NCBI GenBank assembly: GCA_945948515.1
Contig: CAMFBH010000002.1
Coordinates: forward strand, 31,018-95,017
Reading direction: 5' to 3'
DNA length: 64,000 nt
Source: an uncultured Clostridia bacterium
GTDB lineage: Bacteria > Bacillota > Clostridia > Oscillospirales > Acutalibacteraceae
The notes under the pieces were generated by a model. That model was not told the DNA's origin. It worked only from the letters and a program-made list of their open reading frames with translations, and ran no database searches. Below, one piece after another: positions 45,035 through 53,356 of this stretch. The first letter of the stretch is position 1. Each line of letters begins with the position of its first letter. The translations under genes were made by a program, and so were the position numbers.

Positions 45035-46182
45035 TGAAAAAGCATTTAATATCTTTTACGGCATTCTGCCTTGTAATTTTATTTTCATTCACGGCATTCG
45101 CTCAGGATTTACCGTCTGAAAGCGTTTCTCAGAGCACATCTCAAACTACCGTGCAGAAAAAGAAAACCACCGATGAGCGCGCCGAGGAAATACTCAATAA
45201 AATGAGTCTTGAAGAAAAAGCGGCTCAAATGTTTATGGCGTATGTTCCTTCAAAAAACGGCACTGCCGTTCAAAAGAAAAATCAGTTCGGCGGCTATGTT
45301 CTTTTTGCCGGCAACTTTAAAAACAGTAATATAAATGAAAAAAAGAAAATTATCAGCGGCTATCAAAAGGTTTCAAAAATAAAAATGCTTATAGCTGTTG
45401 ATGAGGAGGGCGGAATTGTTAACAGGGTTTCCCTATATAAGCAATACCGTAAAACTCCGTTTGGCTCACCTCAAAAGCTTTACAAAAAGGGCGGCTATAA
45501 AAAGATTAAAAAAGATACCGCCGAAAAGGCAAAGCTGTTAAAATCAATGGGAATCAATACAAATCTTGCACCGGTTGCAGATGTTCCGTATAAAAGCAGT
45601 GATTATATGTATTCCCGCTCCTTTTCAACAAGCGCTTCAAAAACCTCAAAATACATCAACACCGTTGTTACCAAAATGGGCAAATCAAATATGGTAAGCA
45701 CATTAAAGCATTTTCCCGGATACGGCGGAAACGGTGACACTCACTCGCTTGTTATTCGTGACAAGCGCTCAAAAAAGACATTTGAATCAAGAGATTTAAA
45801 GCCTTTTAAAGCCGGAATAAAAGCGGGCGCGGATATGATTATGGTCAGCCACAACATTGTTGAATGCTTCGACAAAAAGAATCCTGCTTCAATCTCAAAA
45901 AAAGTTCATAAGTATATAAGAAACGAGCTTGGCTTCGACGGAGTTATCATTACCGACGGGCTTACAATGTCGGGCGTTGTTGACTATGCAGACTGCTCAA
46001 ACGCAGAGATTGCAGTTAAAGCAATTATTGCAGGGAACGATATGCTGTGTACTGCGGCATATAAAGAACAGCTTCCTGCTGTTATAAAGGCAATAAAAAG
46101 CGGAAGGATTTCCGAAGAACAAATAAACGAATCTGTTTTGAGAATACTCAAAATGAAGCTTAAAAGAGGAATTATTAAATAA
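45034..46182 (+). CDS. Secreted GH3 family glycosidase (NagZ-like)
   Basis: This 382-aa exported enzyme has a signal peptide ending at AFA near residue 23, then a basic linker and a GH3 N-terminal barrel. The His-containing loop KHFPGYGGNGDTHS near 225 corresponds to KHFPGHG of beta-N-acetylhexosaminidases and suggests cleavage of N-acetylglucosamine from peptidoglycan or glycans; the nucleophile Asp is expected in IITDGLTMSG near 307. There is no C-terminal GH3 sandwich, as in NagZ. ATG 45034 overlaps the comM stop (TAATG). The LUD gene follows after 14 nt. Confidence 0.9.
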   Translation: MKKHLISFTAFCLVILFSFTAFAQDLPSESVSQSTSQTTVQKKKTTDERAEEILNKMSLEEKAAQMFMAYVPSKNGTAVQKKNQFGGYVLFAGNFKNSNINEKKKIISGYQKVSKIKMLIAVDEEGGIVNRVSLYKQYRKTPFGSPQKLYKKGGYKKIKKDTAEKAKLLKSMGINTNLAPVADVPYKSSDYMYSRSFSTSASKTSKYINTVVTKMGKSNMVSTLKHFPGYGGNGDTHSLVIRDKRSKKTFESRDLKPFKAGIKAGADMIMVSHNIVECFDKKNPASISKKVHKYIRNELGFDGVIITDGLTMSGVVDYADCSNAEIAVKAIIAGNDMLCTAAYKEQLPAVIKAIKSGRISEEQINESVLRILKMKLKRGIIK

Positions 46183-46196
46183 TAAGGAGAAAAGCT

Positions 46197-46847
46197 ATGG
46201 CAATACCGCTTCGCATTGAAGAAACTATAAAAAATCTTGAAAAAAACAATATGGCAGCATACTACTGCGAAACTAAAGAGGAGGTAGTTCCGCTCATTAA
46301 AACGCTTGTTGAGCCCGGTGTAACGGTTTCAAACGGCGGAAGTGTAACGCTTTCGGAAACAGGCGTTATTGACTTGCTGTCAAGCGGAGATTATAATTAC
46401 ATTGACCGCTCCAAAGCAAAGCCCGAAGAGATAAGAGAGGTTTACCTAAAAGCCCTCGGTGCAGACGCATATTTCTGCTCGTCTAATGCAGTTACGCAAA
46501 ACGGTGAGCTTTATAATGTTGACGGGAATTCCAACCGCGTTGCTTCAATCGTTTTCGGTCCTAAAAAGGTTATTATGGTTGTGGGAATAAACAAAATAGT
46601 TAGAAATATTCCCGAAGCAATTCTTCGTGTTAAAATGTTTGCCGCTCCGAAAAACACAAAGCGACTCGACTGCAACACCTACTGCAAGTCCTTCGGTCAA
46701 TGCGTTTCAACCTTAAGCTACGATTCGCAAATGTGCGACGGCTGTGACAGCGACGAAAGAATTTGTTGCAGCTATGTTGTTTCGGCAAAGCAGAGAATTA
46801 AAAACAGAATTAATGTTATAATTGTTAACGAAGAGCTTGGATACTAA
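46197..46847 (+). CDS. LUD-domain (LutC/YkgG-like) protein
   Basis: The 216-aa protein contains the LUD domain (DUF162), with VSNGGSVTLSETGVI near residue 40 and SSNAVTQNGELYNVDG near 98. LUD proteins include subunits of the LutABC lactate oxidation system, but stand-alone members are uncharacterised. The C-terminal 45 residues are Cys-rich (CNTYCKSFGQC, MCDGCDSDERICC), which could bind metal. ATG follows AAGGAG. No lutA or lutB is adjacent; it is the third gene after comM and the GH3 enzyme, a grouping without a clear pathway. Confidence 0.88.
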   Translation: MAIPLRIEETIKNLEKNNMAAYYCETKEEVVPLIKTLVEPGVTVSNGGSVTLSETGVIDLLSSGDYNYIDRSKAKPEEIREVYLKALGADAYFCSSNAVTQNGELYNVDGNSNRVASIVFGPKKVIMVVGINKIVRNIPEAILRVKMFAAPKNTKRLDCNTYCKSFGQCVSTLSYDSQMCDGCDSDERICCSYVVSAKQRIKNRINVIIVNEELGY

Positions 46848-46854
46848 GCATTGA

Positions 46855-46893
46855 AAAAAGCGCCTGTGATTGCAAAATCACAGGCGCTTTTTG
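46855..46893. terminator. Bidirectional terminator between the LUD gene and thrS
   Basis: AAGCGCCTGTGATT (46858-46871), GCAA loop and AATCACAGGCGCTT (46876-46889) form a perfect 14-bp stem flanked by A and T runs. Confidence 0.88.
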
Positions 46894-46901
46894 TTTCATA
46901 T

Positions 46902-48809
46902 TTATAATGCTTTTGATTCGATTTCCGAAATGGCTCTTGCAATAAATTCATCAAGTGAGAATGCACCCTCGTCGCCGTTCTTTCTTGAGCGAACCGAAAC
47001 TGTTTTATTCTCAATGTCCTTATCTCCTGCAAGGAGCATATAGGGAACCTTTTCAAGCTGAGCACTGCGGATTTTAAAGCCGATTTTTTCGCTTCTGTCA
47101 TCAATTTCACAGCGAATACCCTTTGCTTCAAGCGCGTTTTTGATTTCATTAACATAATCAATATGCCTGTCCGCAATCGGAAGAAGCTTAACCTGAACGG
47201 GAGCAAGCCAGAGCGGAAACGCTCCTGCAAAATGCTCTGTAAGAATTCCGATAAATCTTTCAATGCTTCCGAAAACAACGCGGTGAATCATAATCGGTCT
47301 GTGCTTTTCACCGTCTGCTCCCGTATATTCGAGTTCAAATCTTTCGGGAAGCTGGAAATCGAGCTGAATTGTTCCGCACTGCCATGTTCTTCCGAGACAG
47401 TCGGTAAGGTGGAAGTCGAGCTTAGGCCCGTAGAAAGCACCGTCGCCCTCGTTAACCTCGTAATCGTATCCAAGCTCTGTTATTGCATCTCTGAGAGCAT
47501 CGGTTGCGATATCCCAATCCTCCTGAGCGCCCATTGAATCCTCCGGCTTTGTTGAAAGCTCTATATGATATTCAAATCCGAAGGTGCTGTAAACACTGTC
47601 TATAAGCCTTACAACGCCTTTGATTTCATCCTTAATCTGCTCTCTTGTCATAAAGATATGTGCATCGTCCTGGGTAAAGCAACGAACACGCATAAGTCCG
47701 TGAAGAGCGCCTGAAAGCTCATGTCTGTGAACAAGTCCGAGCTCTCCCATTCTTAAAGGCAGATCTCTGTATGAATGCATTTTTGTTTTATAAACAAGAA
47801 TTCCGCCGGGGCAGTTCATAGGCTTGATTGCGAAATCGTCCTCATCAATAACGGTGGTGTACATATTTTCTTTATAGTGATCCCAATGACCGCTTCTTTC
47901 CCACAGCGCACGGTTAAGCATCATGGGAGTTTGAATTTGATAGTATCCTGCTTTAGTGTGGATTTCTCTCCAATAATCAACAAGATTATTTTTAAGGATC
48001 ATTCCCTTGGGAAGGAAGAACGGAAATCCGGGGCCTTCATCCATAATGGTGAAAAGCTCAAGCTCCTTGCCGAGCTTTCTATGGTCTCTCTTCTTTGCCT
48101 CTTCAAGCATTGCAAGATGCTCCTCAAGCATTGAAGCCTTCGGGAAAGCAGTTCCGTAAACACGGCAAAGCATTTTATTTTTTGCATCGCCTCTCCAATA
48201 AGCACCCGTGCAGTTGGTTAGCTTAAATGCTTTAACCGCTTTGATTTCGGGAATATGAGGACCTGCGCAGAGCTCAGTAAATTCTCCCTGCTTATAGAAG
48301 CTGATTTTTTCACCCTTTTCGGAGTGTTCTTTAATTAATTCAACCTTATACGGCTCATTTTTGCCCTGCATTAATTCAACAGCTTCGCTTGAAGGAAGCT
48401 CAAATCTTTCGATTTCGGGATTTTCCTTAACGATTTTTTTCATTTCTGCTTCGATTTTTTCCAAATCCTCGGGGGAAAACGGAGTTTCAACATCAAAATC
48501 ATAATAAAATCCGTTATCAATAGCCGGACCGATAGTGAGCTTAGCCTCGGGATAAAGCCTTTTAACAGCCTGAGCCATAATATGTGATGCCGTATGATTA
48601 AACGCCTTTCTTCCGTCCTCATCATCGAAGGTTAAAACCTCAAATGTGCAGTCTCCGTCAACAACGCTTCTTAAATCCTTAACCTCGCCGTTAATTCTGC
48701 AAGCGCACGCTGAACGGTAAAGCCCTTGCGAAATATCCTTCGTGATATCGGCGGCGGTCAAGGCTGCTTCAAATTCTCTGCTTGAGCCGTCTTTTAATGT
48801 TATTTTCAT
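46902..48809 (-). CDS. thrS: Threonine-tRNA ligase
   Basis: ThrRS charges tRNA-Thr with threonine. The 635-aa length is standard. The N-terminal TGS domain (1-62) and the editing domain follow (FNHTASHIMAQAVKRLYP near 70, with HxxxH; TNCTGAYWRGD near 200), then the class II catalytic core with zinc ligands (MNCPGGILVYK, HRHELSGALHGLMRVRCF with a His/Cys set) and the anticodon-binding domain (about 535-635). ATG 48809 follows AGGAGG. Expression is controlled by an upstream T-box leader with an ACC specifier, so lack of charged tRNA-Thr should switch it on. Confidence 0.98.
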   Translation of the reverse strand: MKITLKDGSSREFEAALTAADITKDISQGLYRSACACRINGEVKDLRSVVDGDCTFEVLTFDDEDGRKAFNHTASHIMAQAVKRLYPEAKLTIGPAIDNGFYYDFDVETPFSPEDLEKIEAEMKKIVKENPEIERFELPSSEAVELMQGKNEPYKVELIKEHSEKGEKISFYKQGEFTELCAGPHIPEIKAVKAFKLTNCTGAYWRGDAKNKMLCRVYGTAFPKASMLEEHLAMLEEAKKRDHRKLGKELELFTIMDEGPGFPFFLPKGMILKNNLVDYWREIHTKAGYYQIQTPMMLNRALWERSGHWDHYKENMYTTVIDEDDFAIKPMNCPGGILVYKTKMHSYRDLPLRMGELGLVHRHELSGALHGLMRVRCFTQDDAHIFMTREQIKDEIKGVVRLIDSVYSTFGFEYHIELSTKPEDSMGAQEDWDIATDALRDAITELGYDYEVNEGDGAFYGPKLDFHLTDCLGRTWQCGTIQLDFQLPERFELEYTGADGEKHRPIMIHRVVFGSIERFIGILTEHFAGAFPLWLAPVQVKLLPIADRHIDYVNEIKNALEAKGIRCEIDDRSEKIGFKIRSAQLEKVPYMLLAGDKDIENKTVSVRSRKNGDEGAFSLDEFIARAISEIESKAL

Positions 48810-48830
48810 AATTTATTCCTCCTTAAAATA

Positions 48831-49055
48831 TAAAAAGCTCCACCCTGAAAACAGGGTGAAGCTGAAAACTCCACGGTTCCACCTGAATTGCGCAATTGCG
48901 CCTCTCATAAGCCTTTAACGGAGCCGCCCGTTCTGCCATTTCCTACAGACTCTCAAAGATGGTAGCATTCCGAACCTCGGTGCGCATTTTCAGCAAACAG
49001 CGCTCTCTGAAACCTCAATAAACGGATGCCTTGTTCTTTTCACGGATTTTATTAT
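48831..49055 (-). ncRNA. T-box riboswitch leader of thrS (ACC specifier)
   Basis: On the minus strand the conserved T-box core GGTGGAACCGTG lies at 48883-48872. The terminator stem AGCTTCACCCTG/CAGGGTGGAGCT (48863-48852 and 48847-48836) with a T run follows. In Stem I a GAATGCTACCA segment puts the specifier ACC (threonine) at 48963-48961, before the AGAG-type lower helix. Uncharged tRNA-Thr would stabilise the antiterminator and let transcription reach thrS. Confidence 0.93.
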
Positions 49056-49062
49056 TTTCTTA

Positions 49063-49091
49063 ATTTTAACACCGAGTCGATAAAGTGTCAA
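49063..49091 (-). promoter_or_regulatory. Promoter of the thrS leader
   Basis: TTGACA (49091-49086), 17 bp, TAAAAT (49068-49063) on the minus strand. It lies directly after the end of the PF14907-type gene. Confidence 0.8.
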
Positions 49092-49094
49092 CAT

Positions 49095-50210
49095 CTATTT
49101 TTTTGCATTTGAATCTTTCGCATTAAACTCCTGCAATTCCTCAATGCCGATATTGGCTCTTGACGGAAGCTTAACAAAAATTCTTTTTATATAGTACCAA
49201 AGCAGGAGATAAGGCTTCTTTTTGAGCTCGGGATTGTAGTAATACATTTCTTTTTTTGACGGAAACAATCTGCTGAGAATAAAGCCGATTTTTGTTTTTC
49301 CTTCTCCGATTTCCTGCTTTCTGCTTCCGAAAACATATTCTCCTATAAGCTCATCCGCAAACGCTCCCTCTTCCGCGGAGAGCGGATTATTCCCCGGTGA
49401 AAACAGCTTTTGAGCCGTTGAAGATGCAAGAGCCTCAAATTCAAAAAGCCCAAGCTTTTTTAGCTCAGCGTCAACATAATCCCTGTTGAGCGAGTCTTTA
49501 AAATGCTTCATCAGAACATATTGGTCTATCAAAAATTTAATTCCGCATCCGCTGTTTTCCCTATGCTTTGCAAAATGAACTATTGAGTATATATAAAAAT
49601 CCTCATCGGTCATTTTATATTCGTGAGAAATTTCCGAGCATTTAACCAATCTGTCCCACAAATTTTCATAATAATCAAAATAATGAGCCTCAACAAGAAT
49701 AAGGCTTCTGTGAATTTCAAAGCAAACTATTCCGTTTTTTTCATAAATTTCGGTATATCCGTGGCTTCCGTTGTACCTAAAGCCGTTTTTGAGCATTATC
49801 GAATCAACATCTTTTAATCTGTCGGGCGCACAGAGTATATCATTATCAGCCATATACCGCATGCTTGTTTGCGGATAAAAATGCTTAATTACCGCGCCCT
49901 TCATGATCATATAATCAATATTGTTTTTTTCAAATTCCGAAACTAATTTTTCGCGCTCTTCGTCATAGGTTGACTCGCTGAGAAGCGTTCTGAAGCGAGC
50001 CTTCTGCCACTCAAGAAATACCTGTTCGTCAACAAAACTTTCAAGCTTCTCTATTGCAGGATACAAAACATCTTCGCAAAGCTGGTATTTTGAATATTCG
50101 AAAAGTTCGTTCCAATCTATGCCCTCTTCCGGCGGCGGAGGCGCCGTTTCATTAAGTGCACTTGATGCAAGTTTAATGAAATATTCCGTTGTTGTAATCT
50201 TGAAATTCAT
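49095..50210 (-). CDS. PF14907-type nucleotidyltransferase family protein (second copy)
   Basis: This 371-aa protein is related to the product of 15220-16404: it has YMIMKGAVIKHFYP followed by MRYMADNDILC, where Asp-Asn-Asp takes the place of the usual Gly-Asp-x-Asp metal site, and FEIHRSLI. A nucleotidyl or similar transferase fold is likely; the substrate is unknown and the Gly to Ala change may affect activity. ATG 50210 lacks a strong ribosome site. It is a single gene upstream of thrS on the same strand; no terminator is seen between it and the thrS promoter. Confidence 0.78.
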   Translation of the reverse strand: MNFKITTTEYFIKLASSALNETAPPPPEEGIDWNELFEYSKYQLCEDVLYPAIEKLESFVDEQVFLEWQKARFRTLLSESTYDEEREKLVSEFEKNNIDYMIMKGAVIKHFYPQTSMRYMADNDILCAPDRLKDVDSIMLKNGFRYNGSHGYTEIYEKNGIVCFEIHRSLILVEAHYFDYYENLWDRLVKCSEISHEYKMTDEDFYIYSIVHFAKHRENSGCGIKFLIDQYVLMKHFKDSLNRDYVDAELKKLGLFEFEALASSTAQKLFSPGNNPLSAEEGAFADELIGEYVFGSRKQEIGEGKTKIGFILSRLFPSKKEMYYYNPELKKKPYLLLWYYIKRIFVKLPSRANIGIEELQEFNAKDSNAKK

Positions 50211-50317
50211 ACCTGCCCTCTCAATGCATTCAAATAATTCAGGATTTTACTCATTGAAATATATATTAGCACATATAAAAAAATAAAGCAAATTTTTAAT
50301 ATTTTAAATCTTTTTTC

Positions 50318-50346
50318 TTGACAGCAACTATATATGGGTGTAAAAT
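50318..50346 (+). promoter_or_regulatory. Promoter of rny
   Basis: TTGACA (50318-50323), 17 bp, TAAAAT (50341-50346); the leader is about 100 nt. Confidence 0.8.
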
Positions 50347-50461
50347 AGATTGGAATACAATATGGAGAGTGTTGTATTTTTAATCGAATTGCATTAAACT
50401 GTACCTTTTCTGGATGATTGAACGAAACGAGAATTTTTTACAGAAGGAGGTGCTGTTGGTT

Positions 50462-52018
50462 ATGGGTCAAGTTATCATTCCTATTGTTGTGGGAGTTATT
50501 TGTGCCGTTATTTTCGGCATTATCGGCTTTCTTGCAGGCGGTGAACACCGCAAAAAGACTGCCGAAAAAGAAATAGGCTCCGCTACTCAGGAAGCTACAA
50601 GAATTATTAACAATGCGCTTTCGGAAGCGGAAACGCTGAAAAAATCGCAGATTGTTGAAGCTAAAGACGAAATTCACAAGCTTCGCTCCGAAGCGGATAA
50701 AGAAATCCGCGAGAGAAGAAGCGAGGTTCAAAAGCAGGAATCAAGGCTTAACCAAAGAGAAGAATATCTTGATAAAAAAGCGGATTCCCTTGAAGCTAAA
50801 AGCGAAAACTTATCGGCAAAACTTAAAGAAGCAGATGAAAAACTACTCGAAATCGACGGCATCAAGAAAAGTCAGTTTGACATGCTCGAACGCATTTCAG
50901 GTTTATCTCAGGAGGAAGCAAGAGCACAGCTCCTCAGCGACCTCGAAGCAGAGCTTGACCGTGAAAAATCGGTTAAAATCCTTGAATGTGAGCAGATGAT
51001 TCGCGACCAGAGCGATGTTTTGGCACGCGAAATTATAAGCACTGCAATCCAGCGCTGTGCGGCAGAGCACACCTCTGAAACAACCGTTTCTGTTGTTGCT
51101 CTTCCGAACGATGAAATGAAGGGAAGAATTATCGGCCGTGAAGGCAGAAATGTTCGTTCCCTCGAAACAATCACGGGTGTAGAGTTCATTATTGACGACA
51201 CCCCCGAAGCAATCACTCTTTCAAGCTTTGATCCGGTTCGCCGTGAAATTGCAAGGCAAACTCTTGAGCGCCTTATTCAGGACGGCAGAATTCATCCGGC
51301 GCGCATTGAAGAAATGTATGAAAAATCAAAGCGCGAGGTTGAAGCAACAATTAAAGCCGAAGGTGAAAAAGCTGTTATCGACACCGATATCGGTTCAATT
51401 CATCCCGAGCTTGTTAAACTTCTCGGAAAGCTTAAGTACCGCACATCTTACGGCCAGAGCGTTCTTCGCCACAGCATTGAGGTAAGCTATCTTGCCGGTC
51501 TTATGGCGGCAGAGCTCGGTGCAGACGAAAGACTTGCCCGCCGTGCAGGACTTCTTCACGATATCGGCAAGGCTCTCGACCACGAGATTGAAGGCTCTCA
51601 TATCGCTCTCGGTGTTGAATATGCCAAAAAGTACAAAGAGAACGATGCCGTTCTCCATGCCATTGAGGCTCACCACGGCGATGTTGAGTGTAAAACCGTT
51701 GTTGCTTGCCTTGTTCAGGCGGCAGATGCTATTTCCGCAGCAAGACCCGGTGCAAGAAGCGAAAATCTTGAAAATTACATCAAGAGACTTCAGCAGCTTG
51801 AAGAAATTTCAACAAGCTTTGACGGCGTTGAAAAAGCGTTTGCAATTCAGGCAGGCAGAGAAATCCGTATTATGGTTAAGCCTGAACAGGTCAGCGATGA
51901 AACAATGCCTTACATTGCACGCGAAATTGCCAAAAAGATTGAAGAGGAAATGGAATATCCCGGTCAAATCAAGGTTAACATCATTCGCGAAAGCCGCGTA
52001 TTTGATTACGCAAAATAA
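50462..52018 (+). CDS. rny: Ribonuclease Y
   Basis: RNase Y is the membrane-anchored endoribonuclease that starts mRNA decay in Firmicutes. An N-terminal helix ([20 protein letters not shown]) is followed by a long coiled coil (about 35-190), a KH RNA-binding domain ([15 protein letters not shown] near 215) and an HD phosphohydrolase domain with [12 protein letters not shown] near 365. ATG 50462 gives 518 aa, the usual length; AAGGAGG at 50444-50450 could instead use TTG 50456 with a better spacer, adding two residues. A weak hairpin with CGCCGT/ACGGCG arms (52030-52056) follows the gene before the Dabb gene. Confidence 0.96.
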   Translation: MGQVIIPIVVGVICAVIFGIIGFLAGGEHRKKTAEKEIGSATQEATRIINNALSEAETLKKSQIVEAKDEIHKLRSEADKEIRERRSEVQKQESRLNQREEYLDKKADSLEAKSENLSAKLKEADEKLLEIDGIKKSQFDMLERISGLSQEEARAQLLSDLEAELDREKSVKILECEQMIRDQSDVLAREIISTAIQRCAAEHTSETTVSVVALPNDEMKGRIIGREGRNVRSLETITGVEFIIDDTPEAITLSSFDPVRREIARQTLERLIQDGRIHPARIEEMYEKSKREVEATIKAEGEKAVIDTDIGSIHPELVKLLGKLKYRTSYGQSVLRHSIEVSYLAGLMAAELGADERLARRAGLLHDIGKALDHEIEGSHIALGVEYAKKYKENDAVLHAIEAHHGDVECKTVVACLVQAADAISAARPGARSENLENYIKRLQQLEEISTSFDGVEKAFAIQAGREIRIMVKPEQVSDETMPYIAREIAKKIEEEMEYPGQIKVNIIRESRVFDYAK

Positions 52019-52083
52019 AACCGAAAAATCGCCGTTTTGCCTTTTGCGAGACGGCGGTATTTTATATTAAAGGCGGTAATACA

Positions 52084-52380
52084 ATGATTATTCACACAGT
52101 TTGCTTTAAGCTTAAGGACAACTGCCCCGAAGCATGTGAAAAAGCAAAGGAAGTTCTTCTTTCAATGAAAGGCAGAGTTCCTCAGATTAAAGATATTGAG
52201 GTTGGTATTGATTTTCTTCATTCCGAAAGATCCTATGATATTATCCTTAGGGTTGCCGTGGAAAACGAAAAAGAGCTTTCGGATTATCAGAACGACGAAT
52301 ATCACTGCTCAGTTGTTAAGCCGTATATGCATTCAGTAAGAACGGCAAGCGTTGCAGTTGATTTTGTTTGCGGTAAATAA
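52084..52380 (+). CDS. Dabb (stress-responsive A/B barrel) domain protein
   Basis: A 98-aa protein of the Dabb/ferredoxin-like dimeric barrel fold (PF07876). Typical words are the start MIIHTVCFKLK, the centre VGIDFLHSERSYDIILRVA and a late DEYHCSVVKPYMHSV. Family members are found in many bacteria with unknown roles; no catalytic function should be assumed. ATG follows AAGGCGG, and the gene is probably read through from rny. A terminator follows. Confidence 0.88.
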   Translation: MIIHTVCFKLKDNCPEACEKAKEVLLSMKGRVPQIKDIEVGIDFLHSERSYDIILRVAVENEKELSDYQNDEYHCSVVKPYMHSVRTASVAVDFVCGK

Positions 52381-52389
52381 TCTTATATT

Positions 52390-52421
52390 TTTTCCGTCCG
52401 AGTTTTCGGGCGGAATTTTTT
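52390..52421 (+). terminator. Terminator after the rny-Dabb unit
   Basis: TTCCGTCCGA (52392-52401), GTTT loop and TCGGGCGGAA (52406-52415) form a 10-bp stem with one G-T pair, followed by six T. Confidence 0.85.
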
Positions 52422-52498
52422 CATGTACTTTTTACGCTTTTATGCAAATTATCACAAAAATAAACCTTTTTTTACAAAATGAGACCCCAAGTATTCTG

Positions 52499-52527
52499 TT
52501 GACATATATGGCTTTAATATGTTAATA
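52499..52527 (+). promoter_or_regulatory. Promoter of the exopolysaccharide operon
   Basis: TTGACA (52499-52504), 17 bp, TTAATA (52522-52527), with AT-rich sequence around it. Confidence 0.6.
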
Positions 52528-52557
52528 TATCTTAGTATATAAATTATAATTATAGGT

Positions 52558-52598
52558 GTATTATCCGGTGCGGGAATTTTTCCCAAGCTAAATAATAC
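52558..52598 (+). promoter_or_regulatory. Leader hairpin next to the first exopolysaccharide ribosome site
   Basis: GTATTAT (52558-52564) pairs with ATAATAC (52592-52598), enclosing a second hairpin GGGAA/TTCCC (52572-52576 and 52580-52584). The outer stem ends one base before the GGAGG ribosome site (52599-52603), so its folding could affect translation of the first gene. Confidence 0.4.
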
Positions 52599-52609
52599 GG
52601 AGGTTAAAA

Positions 52610-53356
52610 ATGGATCAAAACAAAGAAATAGACATTGATTTAAGAAAAATATTCTTTGCCCTGAGGAGAAGGCTCGGAATTATAATTCTTGTTGCAGTTG
52701 TTTGCGGAATAGCTTCGGGCTGCTTTACGGAATTCTTTATTGAGCCTACATATTCAACCTCAGCTACCATGTGCGTTTCCAGCACAACCGACAGAGTTGC
52801 AACAAACAGCTCTATCACATCGGGCGAAATCACGGCTTCTCAGCAGCTTGTTAACACTTACACCGTTGTTTTAAAAAGCGACATCGTTCTTGAAAAGGTT
52901 ATCGAGGAGCTCGGTATAGGAGATTCATATTCAGCTTCTTCAATAGCCTCCATGCTTACAGTTTCTCAAATAACGGATTCAATGGTTTTCAAAATTACTG
53001 TCAAAAACCACAATCCCGAGCTTGCAATGAATATAGCAAATGCCATTGTTGATATTGCTCCTTCGGAAATAGTAAGAATAGTTAAGGCAGGAAATGCCGA
53101 GGTTGTTGACTATGCAAAGCTTCCCACATCTCCCTCTTCTCCGAATGTTAAGAAAAATATAGTAATCGCCGCGATAATCGGATTTACCGCCGCCTTTGTT
53201 ATTTTCCTTATTTACGAAATATTCGATACAACAATTACAAACGAAAAAGACCTTGAGAGAGAATTTGAATACCCGATTCTCGGCTCCGTTCCTCGGCTTG
53301 ACTCAGCGCCTGTGAAGGAGAATAAATCAAATACGGGAGATGAGAAAAATGAATAA
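52610..53356 (+). CDS. Wzz/YveK-type polysaccharide chain-length regulator
   Basis: This 248-aa membrane adaptor controls exopolysaccharide chain length and activates the BY-kinase partner. Two helices (about 23-45, LGIIILVAVVCGIASGCF, and 183-203) enclose an external coiled-coil region with the Wzz words YSTSATMCVSS and LVNTYTVVLKSDIVL; PTSPSSPNVKKN before the second helix is the typical Pro-rich loop. The short cytoplasmic tail would contact the kinase encoded next, whose start overlaps this gene by 17 nt. ATG follows GGAGG. Confidence 0.93.
   Translation: MDQNKEIDIDLRKIFFALRRRLGIIILVAVVCGIASGCFTEFFIEPTYSTSATMCVSSTTDRVATNSSITSGEITASQQLVNTYTVVLKSDIVLEKVIEELGIGDSYSASSIASMLTVSQITDSMVFKITVKNHNPELAMNIANAIVDIAPSEIVRIVKAGNAEVVDYAKLPTSPSSPNVKKNIVIAAIIGFTAAFVIFLIYEIFDTTITNEKDLEREFEYPILGSVPRLDSAPVKENKSNTGDEKNE

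Noticed and set aside
52021..52060. Strong terminator between rny and the Dabb gene
   Set aside because: The CGCCGT/ACGGCG stem is interrupted and lacks a proper T run; at most it weakens read-through.
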